64,000 bases of DNA. Source: Rhizomys pruinosus (taxonomy: Eukaryota; Chordata; Mammalia; Rodentia; Spalacidae). Below the pieces are notes generated by a model. That model saw only the letters and a program-made list of their open reading frames with translations, was not told the DNA's origin and did not search any database. This document shows, one piece after another, positions 40,658 through 50,041 of this stretch. The stretch is from the NCBI GenBank assembly GCA_009823505.1, contig VZQC01006365.1:1330276-1394275 (forward strand). The letters are read 5' to 3'. The position numbers and the translations under genes were made by a program. The stretch's first letter is position 1. Every line of letters begins with the position of its first letter.

Positions 40658-40785
40658 GCCGGGCGTGGTGGCGCACGCCTTTAATCCCAGCACTTGGGAG
40701 GCAGAGGCAGGCGGATCTCCGTGAGTTCAAGGCCAGCCTGGACTACAGAGTGAGTTCCAGGACAGCTGGGGCTACAGGGAGACCG

Positions 40786-40824
<39 letters not shown>
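40658..40824 (+). mobile_element. B1 SINE, young, with long A tail
   Basis: GTGCCGGGCGTGGTGGCGCA, CpG-rich, with a tail of about 39 A. Target-site duplication GAAA.GATG.CATTTGT on both sides. One of the youngest B1 copies here. Confidence 0.95.
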
Positions 40825-40826
<2 letters not shown>

Positions 40827-41083
40827 AAGAAACGATGTCATTTGTTGTCTGTGCTGAATGCAGAAATGGAAGTTTGGTTGAGTTGTAAGAATTGACAACA
40901 GAGGAATTGGAATCAGAAGATGGGTTTTGTAATTAGCTTTAAAACTAAACAAGGGTTTTCTTAGCAGTCAGAATTTTAAAGCAACTACATCCCATGGGCA
41001 AGTCTTTGTTTTCTTGTTTGCATGTTTGTATATTCCTTATCAAATTTTTGTGCATTTCAAACAAAACATCTTAATAATGTTTT

Positions 41084-41241
41084 TTTGGTTGTTTGTTTGT
41101 TTTGGTCTTTTTGAGACAGGGTCTCCCTGTAGCCCCAGCTGTCCTGGAACTCTGTAGACCAGGCTGGTCTTGAACTCACAAGATCTGCCTGCCTCTGCGT
41201 CCTGAGTGCTAGGATTAAAGGTGTGCAGCACCATGCCCGGC
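41084..41241 (-). mobile_element. B1 SINE
   Basis: TTGGTCTTTTTGAGACAGGG to CACCATGCCCGGC; a 13-bp gap at GGAACTC.TGTAGACC. Confidence 0.93.
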
Positions 41242-41258
41242 TAATAATCTTTTTATTT

Positions 41259-41502
41259 ATTTTTTTTTAATTTTTATTTATTTCTGTATGTGTATGAATG
41301 TACTGTCTGTATGCAAGTCTGTGCACCCGTGTCGTGCAATGCCGCGGAGGTCAGAAGAGGGTCTCAGACTCCCCTGGAACTGGAGTTCTCCTGAATTGGA
41401 GTTTCAGACGGTTCTCGGCCACCATGTGGGTGCTGGGGATCGAACCCGGGTCCTCTGTAAGAGCGGTCGGCACTCTTAACCGCTAGGCCATCTCTCCAGC
41501 CC
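41259..41502 (-). mobile_element. B3-type SINE (long form), young
   Basis: Flanked by ATAATCTTTTTATTT on both sides (about 41,244 and 41,503). CpG-rich; one base lost in the duplicated middle (CTCCTGAATTGG). Confidence 0.95.
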
Positions 41503-41519
41503 ATAATCTTTTTATTTTA

Positions 41520-41642
41520 AAGGCATGCACCACCAAGCCTGGCTTAAAGATTCCCAGTTGCTATGTGGGTGCTGGGAATTGAACCCAGGTTCTCTGTAAG
41601 AGCAGTCAGTGCTCTTAACCACTGAGCCATCTCTCCAGCCCA
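41520..41642 (-). mobile_element. B1 fragment joined to B3-type 5' fragment
   Basis: About 27 bp of B1 (GGCATGCACCACCAAGCCTGG) run into the last 90 bp of an antisense B3-type SINE (GCTATGTGGGTGCTGGGAAT to ATCTCTCCAGCCC). The join deletes the rest of each. Confidence 0.8.
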
Positions 41643-41667
41643 AAAACATCTTAATAATCTTTTAAAA

Positions 41668-42049
41668 ATATTTAATTTTTATTATATATGTATGAGTATA
41701 TTACCTGAATGTATGTGAGCGCACCTGTGTCGTGCAATGCCACAGAGATCAGAAGACAGTGTCAGATTCCCCTGGAACTGGAGTTAAGAATGGTTCTGCT
41801 GGACATGGTGGCACATGCCTTTAATCCTAGCACTTGGGAGGCAGAGACACATGGATCTCTGTGAGTTCAAGGCCAGCCTGGTCTACAGAGTGAGCTCCAG
41901 GCCAGTTGGGACTAAGGGGAGACCCTGTCTCAAAAATAACCACCCCCAAAAAGAATGGTTCTTAGCTGCCATGTGGGTGCTAGGAATCAAACTCAGCTCC
42001 TCTGCAAGAGCAGTCAGTGCTCTTAACCACTGAGCCATCTCTCTAGCCC
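41668..42049 (-). mobile_element. B3-type SINE split by a B1
   Basis: Antisense body at 41,668-41,796, interrupted, then 41,950-42,049. Target-site duplication AAGAATGGTTC at both edges of the insert. Confidence 0.93.
41797..41949 (+). mobile_element. B1 SINE nested in B3-type SINE
   Basis: TGCTGGACATGGTGGCACATG to GACCCTGTCTCAAAAATAACC. Confidence 0.94.
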
Positions 42050-42063
42050 TCTTAATCATTTTT

Positions 42064-42292
42064 AAAAAATATTTATTTAGTTATTATTTTTTAATGTGCA
42101 TGAGTATACTGTCTGGATGTAGGTTGGTGTACCTGTGTCGTGCAATGCCATGGAGGTCAGAAGAGGGCGTCGGATTCCCCTGGAACTGGAGTTAAAGATG
42201 GTTCTTAGCTGCCATGTGGGTGCTGGGAATCAAACCCAGGTCCTCTGCAAGAGCAGTTGGTGCTCTTAACTGCTGAGCCATCTCTCTAGCCC
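42064..42292 (-). mobile_element. B3-type SINE (short form)
   Basis: TTTAATGTGCATGAGTATACTG to GCCATCTCTCTAGCCC. Confidence 0.94.
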
Positions 42293-42327
42293 TCTTAATC
42301 ATCTTATTTATTTATTTATTTATTATT

Positions 42328-42481
42328 ATTTTTTTTTTGTCTTTTTGAGACAGGGTCTCCCTTTGGTCCCAGCTGGCCTGGCGCTCACTATGTAGACCAG
42401 GCGGGCCTTGAACTCACAGAGATCTGCCTGCCTCTGCCTCCCTAGTGCTAGGATTAAAGGCGTGTGCCACCACATCTGGCT
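42328..42481 (-). mobile_element. B1 SINE
   Basis: TTTTTGTCTTTTTGAGACAG to CACCACATCTGGC, preceded by (TTTA)n at 42,303-42,325. Confidence 0.92.
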
Positions 42482-42491
42482 ATCATCTTTT

Positions 42492-42568
42492 TAAAAAATA
42501 TTTTTATTTTATGTGTGTGAGTGTAATGCCTGCATGTAGGTAGGTGCACCTGTGGCATGCAATGCCTT
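42492..42568 (-). mobile_element. B3-type SINE fragment
   Basis: Only the 3' part: TTTATGTGTGTGAGTGTAATGC to GGCATGCAATGCC. Confidence 0.85.
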
Positions 42569-42935
42569 AATCATCTTTATATCTCTTCCCTCCCCTGAAC
42601 CCCACCATATCCCCTACCACTGGATTTCATGCATTCTGTCATAAATGTTAAGGCCTATTGAGTCAAGTTTGTGTACCCAGATGTCCCTCAGAGCAAGTTC
42701 ATCCATTGGAATCTAGTCAGCCTACGTAAAGTTTCTTTGTCAAGGATCCCTCACCCAGCAGTGATCAGCTGCCTATAGTACTTAGGCTAAGGTTGGGGTC
42801 TGCTGCCCATTTCATACTATGCACATGGAAGGCCACAAATGGCCAAAGTCTAAAGAATAAGAGACTACAGAGATCATGTCCCTGAGCCATGGGTGGGTGA
42901 GGTTTAATATAGGAGTCCTGTCATACACATAAACT
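42569..42935 (-). mobile_element. Retroposon 3'-end fragment (relative of 8.4-9.85 kb)
   Basis: CCATGGGTGGGTGAGGTTTAATATAGGAG is the inverse of the 9,340-9,390 segment, and the rest is consistent with the same family's 3' region. Confidence 0.6.
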
Positions 42936-43112
42936 AATAAATAAAAGAAAAGAAACAAAACGCGTCTTTAAAAAAATGCCTATATTAAAAAAAAAAAAAA
43001 GCCAGTAAGTACATGATCATAAGGAGACAGTCTTTCAGACCTCTGGGACCTGCTTATGTGAACTACAGCAGTGTTGTCAGCATGCACAAGAACCATGCAA
43101 ACTCAATCGATC

Positions 43113-43266
43113 TTTGTTTTTTGGTCTTTTTGAGTCAGGCTCTCCCTGCAGCCCTATCTGTCCTAGAACTCACTACGTAGACCAGGCTGGTCTCAAACTC
43201 ACAGAAATCCACCTGCCTCTGCCTCCCAAGTGATGGAATTAAAGGCGTGCGCCACCATGCCCAGCC
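43113..43266 (-). mobile_element. B1 SINE
   Basis: TTTTGGTCTTTTTGAGTCAG to CACCATGCCCAGCC; flanking TCTTTGTTTTT repeats. Confidence 0.93.
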
Positions 43267-43372
43267 AGTCTTTGTTTTTAACCTAACATATCTTCCTTAA
43301 ATACTTTCTAAAGTTTCAGATCATCAGGAAGATCATAGCATAATTCTATAGCATCTGTTTCAAAACATCTAT

Positions 43373-43519
43373 TTTTCTTTTTGAGACAGGGTCTTCCTAT
43401 AGCCTCGGTCTAGCTTGGAAGTTGCTATGTAGATCAAATTGGCTCCAATTGCCCAGAGATCCACCTGCCTCTTACTCCTGAATGCTGGGATTAAAGGTGT
43501 GTCGCACCATGTCCAGTTT
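43373..43519 (-). mobile_element. Old B1 SINE
   Basis: CTTTTTGAGACAGGGTCTTCC to GTCGCACCATGTCC; diverged in the middle. Confidence 0.85.
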
Positions 43520-43700
43520 TCTCTCTTTTTTAAAGAGATAAAGTTTATTTTTGAGCAAGGAGATGGAGCGATTAGAGCGATAGATACAGAAAAGAAGTCC
43601 AGGATGCCGTCCTCTAGTTCATTTCCCAAGCTCAGGGTTTGCTGCTGCAGAACATAGTGTGCCCTTTGGTTCTTGTCCCAGCAATAGAATATGCCTTCTC
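43520..43700 (-). pseudogene. Possible processed-transcript 3' end, parent unknown
   Basis: On the minus strand a non-repetitive stretch ends with AAAAATAAACTTTATCTC and then A-rich sequence, the form of an mRNA 3' end with its polyadenylation signal. An 86-codon frame covers part of it but is fused to B1 sequence. I do not recognise the source. Confidence 0.3.
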
Positions 43701-43715
43701 TCCCATCCCACAGGG

Positions 43716-43815
43716 CATCGCCCTCTAGCCCAGGTGGTCTTCAACTCGAGATCCTCCTGGGTCAGCCTTCCAAGTGCTGGGATCACAGCATATATCACCA
43801 TGCTCTGTTCACAGT
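43716..43815 (-). mobile_element. B1 SINE fragment
   Basis: TAGCCCAGGTGGTCTTCAAC to ATATCACCATGCTC. Confidence 0.75.
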
Positions 43816-43849
43816 CAGCCATTATTTTTTGTTTTACTTTTGTTTTCTT

Positions 43850-44297
43850 TCTTTAAAAAAATCACAGATTTCTTTTTTGATAACTTCGTACATGTATGCA
43901 ATGTACTTTGGTCATGTCTTGATAACTTCATACATGCATGTAATGTACATTGGTCATGTTTACATTTCCATCGCCCTCTCTATTCTCCCTTCTACTTTCA
44001 TACACACTCTTCATGTGCCACTGAGTTTAACTAGGGTTGCCTGCATGAGCATGGGTATGGGGTTATTTACCAGAGCATGAGCAGCTATATCGCTAAAGAA
44101 AAAATGATTCCCTAATGCACCCAGCAGCCATAACTGCCCCACAGCAGGGAGCAGGGCCAAGAGGCTCAGTTGTGTGCAGGTCTTGTGTAGGTAGCCACTG
44201 CTGTGAGTTCATGTGTGCAATAGCTGTGTCATGTCTAGAAGAGCATCTCACAGCACTCCTCCCTGTCCTTCAGCGCTTACATTCTTTCTGATCCCAC
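43850..44297 (-). mobile_element. L1 (Lx-type) 3' UTR, antisense
   Basis: ACAGCAGGGAGCAGGGCCAAG, CAGGTCTTGTGTAGGTAGCC and CTGCTGTGAGTTCATGTG resemble the old rodent L1 3' UTR; the end of the window (63.4-64 kb) has a related segment. An internal near-duplication of GATAACTTC.TACATG occurs at 43,880 and 43,921. Confidence 0.65.
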
Positions 44298-44299
44298 TT

Positions 44300-44478
44300 T
44301 TTAATTTTTATTTTATGTGCATGAGTTTTATGCCTGGATGTATGTAAGGGCACCCATGTCATGCAATGCCTATGGAGGAAAAACAGAGCATCATATCCCC
44401 TGGAACTGGAGTTATGGATGGCTGTTAGCCACCATGTGGGTACTGGGATTCATACCCCAGTCTTCTGCAAAACATAAG
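44300..44478 (-). mobile_element. Old B3-type SINE
   Basis: TTTTATGTGCATGAGTTTTATG, CCTGGAACTGGAGTTATGG and CCATGTGGGTACTGGG; the 5' head is missing. Confidence 0.85.
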
Positions 44479-44514
44479 ATAAAACATAATATAAAGATAT
44501 ATAAATATTTACTG

Positions 44515-45512
44515 GCAAGTGCAGTTACCCTGTGACTGCCACTGCTTTTGCCATCCTTCAAAGATGTGAGAAGACACAGTTTTGTTTTGTTTTTTTAATT
44601 TTATTTATTTCTGTATGTGTATGAATGTACTGTCTGCATGCAGGTCTGTGCACCCGTGTCGTGCAATGCCGCGGAGGTCAGAAGAGGGTCTCGGATTCCC
44701 CTGGAACTGGAGTTCTCCTGGAATTGGAGTTCCAGACGGCTCTCGGCCGCCATGTGGGTGCTGGGGATCGAACCCAGGTCCTCTGCAAGAGCGGTCGGCG
44801 CTCTTAACCGCTAGGCCATCTCTCCAGCCCCGAGAAGACACAGTTTTTCAACCTTCCAATATGGACTGAAGACTCATGTCTCTCCAAGAATCTTCCAAAC
44901 CTTCAGTGCCAGATGGGGACTGTTGAGACATTCAAGTTGTGGACTGAGCTACTACTGGGGTTTCAGCCTCTTCAGAGTATAGACTGCCATTGTTGGACTA
45001 CCCAGGCTGTATCATGGAGACCAGTACAGGAAGATCAAGACAGGACACGTTGCTTACTGGACCTCATTTGGTGACCATGGGAAGGGAAAACCCCAGTGTG
45101 GATCACAAGGGCAGAACTGATGGTGGTTTGTGCTTGCCAAGGAGCAGCCTTCAAACATGACATCTTTTAGCCTAATTAAAAAAAATCATAAGCTGAAGAT
45201 GCTAAAATCTATGATATATGTGGTATGCTTATGTGCATATTTTGGAGTGATGCATATTAGAAGGAACAACAACAACAACAACAACAGAAAGACTGAGTCA
45301 AAGGACTGAAACAGTGAACTTCTGCTCGAAACAATAAACTTCTGCATCAAGAACTTTGAGAGAGACTGAGAAAAAGAAGAAAAACATGTTTGGCAGAATG
45401 CATGAGCTCTGGTGGAATGGGGGGCAGGGAGGGGGTTATCAGTCTAGATTTGATTTGTAATTTTGTATAAAATTCACAGAGCTTCAGTAAAACATTGGCT
45501 TTGAAAAATATA
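44515..45512 (+). mobile_element. L1 3' UTR, sense, 5'-truncated
   Basis: Collinear with the inverted 3' UTR of the full-length L1 (20,880-21,605) from GGCAAGTGCAGTTACCCTG to AGCTTCAGTAAAACATTGG. Includes (AAC)n at about 45,268-45,287. A SINE is nested at its 5' side. Confidence 0.85.
44584..44831 (-). mobile_element. B3-type SINE (long form), young
   Basis: Exact 16-bp target-site duplication GAGAAGACACAGTTTT (44,568-44,583; 44,832-44,847). CpG-rich, near-consensus, both Pol III boxes intact; among the best-preserved copies in the window. Confidence 0.97.
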
Positions 45513-45522
45513 TACATATAAA

Positions 45523-45656
45523 TATGCCAGGTATGGTGGTGTATGCTTTTAATCCCAGCAGGTGGATCTCTGTGAGTTCAAGGCTAGCCTGGTCTACATA
45601 GCAAGTTCCAGGCCATCTGGGGCTACAGGGAGACCTTGTCTCAAAAAGACCAATCA
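45523..45656 (+). mobile_element. B1 SINE with short internal deletion
   Basis: ATGCCAGGTATGGTGGTGTA to CTTGTCTCAAAAAGACC, missing ACTTGGGAGGCAGAGG. Confidence 0.9.
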
Positions 45657-45722
45657 TCTATATATATATATTCATATATATATATCATCTATATATGTGT
45701 GTGTGTGTATATATATGAAAAA
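45657..45722. repeat. (TA)n/(TG)n microsatellite
   Basis: Alternating TATATATATA, TGTGTGTGTG and TATATATATG runs. Confidence 0.93.
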
Positions 45723-45960
45723 ATGAGATAAAAACTAAACATTTAAAAATAAATAAAAATAAGTATTTTAAAAGAAAGATATAATTTTAGATTAATCAAA
45801 TATGGTACATATTCAAATAATACTTGATCAGCTTATTGTAATTGTACATATTTGAACTAGTATATTATTTGATTTTAATTATGTATATAAGCTTGTGAAA
45901 ATTAGATATTGTTTTGCATTTGTAACTATGATACCTCTTTCTGTCTTTTCTTTTCTTTTA
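45723..45960. other. AT-rich unclassified stretch
   Basis: Over three-quarters A/T by eye, no repeat signature recognised, no open frame of note. Confidence 0.4.
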
Positions 45961-45964
45961 ATAT

Positions 45965-46100
45965 TTAAAAATATTTTATTTATTTTTTCATTTTTTAACA
46001 ATAAGTAATAATTTATGAGTACAAACATCCTTCATGTAAAACCAATTTGTAAGCAGTTGTGCCCAAACCCACACAGCCCAAGGGTCCCACAATCTGGCTT
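45965..46100 (-). mobile_element. Fragment of the 1.16-kb retroposon family
   Basis: AACATCCTTCATGTAAAACCAATTTG and AGCCCAAGGGTCCCACAATC align with 39,990-40,070 and 14,560-14,600. Confidence 0.65.
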
Positions 46101-46144
46101 CTTTTATTTTATTTTATTTTATTTTATTTTTTATTTTTTATTTT
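46101..46144. repeat. (TTTTA)n microsatellite
   Basis: Five TTTTA units then TTTTTTA/T-rich sequence, the tail of the antisense B1 that follows. Confidence 0.93.
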
Positions 46145-46258
46145 TTTGGTCTTTTTGAGACAGGGTCTCCCTGTAGCCCCAGCTGTCCTGGAACTCACTC
46201 TGTAGACCAGGCTGGCCTCGAACTCACAAAGATCCGCCTGCCTCTGCCTCCCAAGTGT
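46145..46258 (-). mobile_element. B1 SINE, lacking its 5' end
   Basis: TTTTTGGTCTTTTTGAGACA to CTGCCTCCCAAGTG, then joins directly to another B1. Confidence 0.92.
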
Positions 46259-46261
46259 TAT

Positions 46262-46412
46262 TATTTTTTTGAGACAGGGTGTCACTACGTATCTCTGGCT
46301 GGCCTGGAACGTGCTATATAGGCCATGGTGGCCTCAATCTCACAGAGATCCACCTGCCTCTGCCTCCTGCCCGAGTGCAGGGATTAAAGGTGACCACCAC
46401 CACTTGCGATAC
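46262..46412 (-). mobile_element. Old B1 SINE
   Basis: TATTTTTTTGAGACAGGGTGTC to GGTGACCACCACCACTTG. Confidence 0.88.
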
Positions 46413-46427
46413 ACTTATTTTTTAAAT

Positions 46428-46460
46428 TTATATATATATATATATATATATTATATATCT

Positions 46461-46495
<35 letters not shown>
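46428..46495. repeat. (TA)n then (AG)n microsatellites
   Basis: ATATATATAT for about 30 bases followed by about 14 AG units. Confidence 0.96.
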
Positions 46496-46496
<1 letters not shown>

Positions 46497-46497
<1 letters not shown>

Positions 46498-46822
46498 AGT
46501 CATTTTCTGTGGCTGTGCTAAAACACCAGACCAAGGAATTTATAAAAGGAAGAGTTTATTTGAGCTTACGATTGAGCTTCCAGGAATTAGAGTCCATTGT
46601 GGCGGGAGGTGGGTGGCTGGGGTCTGGAGCAGCAAACCGAGGGTCAGTCCGAAAGACCAGGAAACAGAGAGGAAGAACTGAAGCACGAGGCTAACTCACT
46701 AAGCTGCCCCCACATTCAACACCACTTCCTGCACAGCCACACACCCCAAGACTCCAAAAACAGCGCCACCAACTGGAGACAAACGTCTGAATATCTGAGA
46801 GCCTATGGGGACACACCATTCA
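46497..46822 (+). repeat. Known-type rodent interspersed repeat
   Basis: TTTTCTGTGGCTGTGCTAAAACACCAGACCAAGG, GAAGAGTTTATTTGAGCTTACG, CACCACTTCCTGC and GCCTATGGGGACACACCATTCAAAC are the hallmarks of a common rodent repeat I recognise but cannot name reliably. Confidence 0.7.

Positions 46823-46825
<3 letters not shown>

Positions 46826-46877
<52 letters not shown>
46826..46877. repeat. (GA)n microsatellite
   Basis: About 25 pure GA units at the end of the interspersed repeat. Confidence 0.97.
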
Positions 46878-46882
<5 letters not shown>

Positions 46883-46917
46883 TTTGTTCAGCATATAGTG
46901 TTTATAAAATCAATGGG

Positions 46918-46973
46918 CTACCTCTGCCTCCTGAGTGCTGAGATTAAAGGCGTGTGCCACCACACCTGGCTGG
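46918..46973 (-). mobile_element. B1 SINE fragment
   Basis: CTACCTCTGCCTCCTGAGTGC to CACCACACCTGGC. Confidence 0.88.
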
Positions 46974-47003
46974 TCTCCTATCTTTTTAAAAAAATTATTT
47001 TTC

Positions 47004-47241
47004 GGGCTGGAGAGATGGCCTAGCAGTTAAGAGCGCCGACCGCTCTTGCAGAGGACCTGGGTTCGATCCCCAGCACCCACATGGCGGCCGAGAACCGTCT
47101 GAAACTCCAATTCCAGGAGAACTCCAGCTCCAGGGGAATCCGACACCCTCTTCTGACCTCCTCGGCATTGCACGACACGGGTGCACAAACTTGCATGCAG
47201 ACAGTACATTCATACACATACAGAAATAAATAAAATTAATT
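47004..47241 (+). mobile_element. B3-type SINE (long form), young
   Basis: Exact 16-bp target-site duplication AAAAAAATTATTTTTC (46,988-47,003; 47,242-47,257). B box GGGTTCGATCCCC intact. Confidence 0.97.
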
Positions 47242-47257
47242 AAAAAAATTATTTTTC

Positions 47258-47367
47258 ACTTGGGAGGCAGAGGCAGGTGGATCTCTGTGAGTTCAAGGCC
47301 AGCCTGGTCTACATAGTAAGTTCCAGGATAGCTGGAGCTACAGGGAGACCCTGTATCAAGAAAAAAT
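47258..47367 (+). mobile_element. B1 SINE fragment
   Basis: Starts at ACTTGGGAGGCAGAGGCAGG and ends GACCCTGTATCAAGAAAAAA. The missing left part may be the antisense-looking piece displaced by the neighbouring SINE. Confidence 0.88.
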
Positions 47368-47573
47368 TTTATTTTTATTTTATGCGTTTGAGTCTTTTAT
47401 TTGCATGTAAGTGTGCCGCGTGTGTGTAATGCCTACAGAAGCCAGAAGAGGGTGTTGGATCCCCAGGAACTGGAGTTATGGATGGTACGGATGTCATGTG
47501 GGTGCTGGGAACCAAACCCGGGTCCTCTGCAAGAGCGGCCAGTGTTCTTAATCGCTGAGCCATCTCTCCAGCC
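47368..47573 (-). mobile_element. Old B3-type SINE
   Basis: TTTTATGCGTTTGAGTCTTTTATTTGC to GAGCCATCTCTCCAGCCCC. Confidence 0.9.
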
Positions 47574-47704
47574 CCAATATTCGACCTTCTTGATGAATGA
47601 CGGTGATGATGAGGGGGCCATGTCACTGTAGTGAATTCTGTGTGTTTCTTCAGCACATGCATTTTCCTGCCAGGTTTATTTAAACACCCTGGCTTTTTAA
47701 ACAA

Positions 47705-47800
47705 TATTGGCTTGGACCACACCATTCTGTAGCCCAGGCTGTCCTCAAACTCAGGACAGTCTTCCTTACACTTCCAAGTGCTGGAATTACAGGCATGAGT
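47705..47800 (-). mobile_element. Old B1 SINE fragment
   Basis: CTGTAGCCCAGGCTGTCCTC to GGAATTACAGGCATGAG. Confidence 0.75.
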
Positions 47801-48189
47801 TCTTAACTGATGATGCGATCTCAGTGCATTCTCTGGCTCACCTTCCTTGTTAGAAAACATTTACTTCTCATCCTACCAGCTTGAGACTGCCACCTTCCTC
47901 CCAGCGTGAAGTCAGCTAATACATAGCAACATCATCTAGGTACAAAAGTTATTGTGGAGGACTGACCTCGTTTTCTCCTTCTCCCCACGGGTCCAGACCT
48001 GGTTTCTGAGTTCAGTCTCGGGAGTAGTCTGTTGACAGCAGCCTGGCCTTTACAGGGAGAGGGCTGGTTATCTCCACAAATGGCCCTGCACATTGGAGAG
48101 GGCCCAAATGCTTCTGTAAAGAACAAGGTTGATACTCCAAGCTATATGTATTATCATTGGTTTATGTGTTTATTTGGTTTTCAAGCTTT
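47801..48189. other. Unclassified non-repetitive stretch
   Basis: Mixed composition; open frames at 47,932-48,126 (minus) and 48,032-48,259 (plus) overlap and neither is recognisable. Nothing further supported. Confidence 0.35.
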
Positions 48190-48322
48190 TTGTTGTTATT
48201 TGCGAGACAGAGTGTTATGTAGTCCAGGCTGGCTTCCAGCTTGTGGACTGGGTGATTAATGGCCTTGAATTCCTGATTCTCCTGGCTGCCTCTCAAGTTC
48301 TGGGATTAAACTGTGCATTACA
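48190..48322 (-). mobile_element. Old B1 SINE
   Basis: TTGCGAGACAGAGTGTTATG, CAGGCTGGCTTCCAGCTTG and AAGTTCTGGGATTAAACTG. Confidence 0.8.
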
Positions 48323-48326
48323 TTGT

Positions 48327-48370
<44 letters not shown>

Positions 48371-48372
48371 GG
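48327..48372. repeat. (GT)n microsatellite
   Basis: About 19 GT units, one interruption (GTGC). Confidence 0.97.
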
Positions 48373-48424
48373 TGTATTTATGTGTATGCTTTGAGAGCCC
48401 AGGGACTTCTATAAAACAACATTG

Positions 48425-48636
48425 GGGGCTGGAGAGATGGCCTAGCAGTTAAGAGTGCCAACTGCTCTTGCAGAGGACCTGGTTTTGATCCCCAGCACCC
48501 ATGTGGTGGCTGAGAACCGTCTGTAACTCCAATTCCAGGAGAACTCCAGTTCCAGGGGAATGCGAGACCCTCTTCTGACCTCCGCAGCATTGCACGACAC
48601 GGGTGCACAAACCTATATGCAGACAATACATTCATA

Positions 48637-48679
<43 letters not shown>

Positions 48680-48690
48680 ATATTAAAAAA
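48425..48690 (+). mobile_element. B3-type SINE (long form) with (TAAA)n tail
   Basis: GGGGCTGGAGAGATGGCCTAG with the 17-bp duplication. The tail expands to about 13 TAAA units (48,636-48,683). Confidence 0.95.
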
Positions 48691-48693
48691 AAA

Positions 48694-48850
48694 TTGGAGC
48701 TGGGTGCGGCAGCACACACCTTTAATTCTAGTGTTCAGAAGGCAGAGGCAGGCAGATCTCTGTGAGTTCAAGCCCAGCCTGGTCTACACAGTGAGTTCCA
48801 GGCCAGCTGGGGGCTACAAGGAGACCCTGTCTCCAAAAGACCAAATAAAC
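48694..48850 (+). mobile_element. B1 SINE
   Basis: GGAGCTGGGTGCGGCAGCACA to CTGTCTCCAAAAGACC, followed by (AAAT)n. Confidence 0.92.
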
Positions 48851-48914
48851 AAACAAATAAATAGATAAGTAAATAAATAAAATAAAAAACAATACCTCAT
48901 ACCATGTTTTATTG

Positions 48915-49147
48915 ATTTATTCTTGTTTTTTTAAACTGTTTTATTTATTTTATCTTATGTATTTTGCCTGCATCTATGTGAGTATACCACATACATGCAG
49001 TGCCTGAGGAGGCCAGAAGAAGACCTTGGATCCCCTGGAACTGGAACTATAGATAGTTGTTAGGCACCATGTGGGTGCTGGGGATCGAACCCGGGTCCTC
49101 TGCAAGAGCGGCCAGTGCTCCTAATTGCTGATCTATCCCTCCAGCCC
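48915..49147 (-). mobile_element. Old B3-type SINE
   Basis: TATTTTGCCTGCATCTATGTG to TATCCCTCCAGCCCC. Confidence 0.9.
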
Positions 49148-49157
49148 CTCTTTTTTT

Positions 49158-49293
49158 TTTTTTTTTGAGTCAGAGTCTCATGTAGTCCAGGCTGGTCTCC
49201 AACTTGCTGCATAGGTGACGACACCCTTGAATTCCCGATTCATCTGCCTTACCTCTCACATGCTTGGATTACATGCCTGGGCTACCACCCCTT
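49158..49293 (-). mobile_element. Old B1 SINE
   Basis: TTTTGAGTCAGAGTCTCATG to TGCCTGGGCTACCACC. Confidence 0.8.
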
Positions 49294-49335
49294 TCTCCAT
49301 TTTCTTCTTATATTGCTTTTTATTGTTGTTTTGAG

Positions 49336-49336
<1 letters not shown>

Positions 49337-49373
<37 letters not shown>
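49337..49373. repeat. (GT)n microsatellite
   Basis: About 17 GT units. Confidence 0.96.
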
Positions 49374-49374
<1 letters not shown>

Positions 49375-49414
49375 CTTAAGTTAAGGTTGGGTGCCTTCTT
49401 CAACTATTCTATCA

Positions 49415-49812
49415 AGGTAGGGTCTCTTGCTGAACCTGGAGCTTGTTTGATTCAGCTAGTTTAGTTAGCCAGGTTGCCTCTGGAATCCCCTCTCTGCCTC
49501 CATAGTGCTGGGATTATAGGCAGCTGCCATGCCTACCTGGAGTTTGTGTTCTGATTACTTGTTTTTGTTTGTTTGTGTTTATTTGTTTGTTTGTTTGGGG
49601 AAGGGTCTTCCTGTAGCCCCAGCTGGCCTGGAACTCATATGTAAACCAGGCTGGCCTCAATCTCACAGATACCTGTTTGCCTCTGCCTCCCATGGGCATC
49701 ACCAAGCCTGGCTCTAGCCTTCCCGTTTTTTATCTACGTAGGTTCTGAGGACCCGAACCTGGATCCTCACACTTGCGTGGCAAGTGCTTTATCCACTGAG
49801 CCCCATGCCCTC
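49415..49812 (-). mobile_element. B4-type composite SINE split by a B1
   Basis: Left piece 49,415-49,550 (GGGTCTCTTGCTGAACCTGGAGC... GCTGGGATTATAGGC) and right piece 49,715-49,812 (GAGGACCCGAACCTGGATCC... TATCCACTGAGCC) are two halves of one antisense element. Confidence 0.75.
49562..49714 (-). mobile_element. B1 SINE nested in B4-type SINE
   Basis: (TTTG)n-rich tail, then GGGGAAGGGTCTTCCTGTAGCC to CATCACCAAGCCTGGC. Confidence 0.88.
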
Positions 49813-49817
49813 TCCAT

Positions 49818-50041
49818 TTTGGTTTTCTGAGACAGAGTCTAGCTCAAGTTTTCTCTGGAACTCACTATATAGCTTAAGCTGGCCTTGAATTCCTGGCAGC
49901 CCTGGCTCAGCTTCCCAGGGGCTACAATTATAGACATTGGCTACCACATCTTCCTCATTCATTCATTCTGTGGTACTGGGGATTGAAACTTGGGACTGGT
50001 GCATGGTATGTATTCTATCATCAGGCTACAGTCCCAGCCCC
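49818..50041 (-). mobile_element. B4 SINE (B1 then ID in antisense)
   Basis: B1 part TTCTGAGACAGAGTCTAGC to GGCTACCACATC, then ID part GGTACTGGGGATTGAAACTT to TACAGTCCCAGCCCC. Confidence 0.85.

Noticed and set aside
44605..44720. tRNA gene (A and B boxes with correct spacing)
   Set aside because: The boxes belong to a tRNA-derived SINE with body, A-rich tail and target-site duplications; no cloverleaf 3' half is present.
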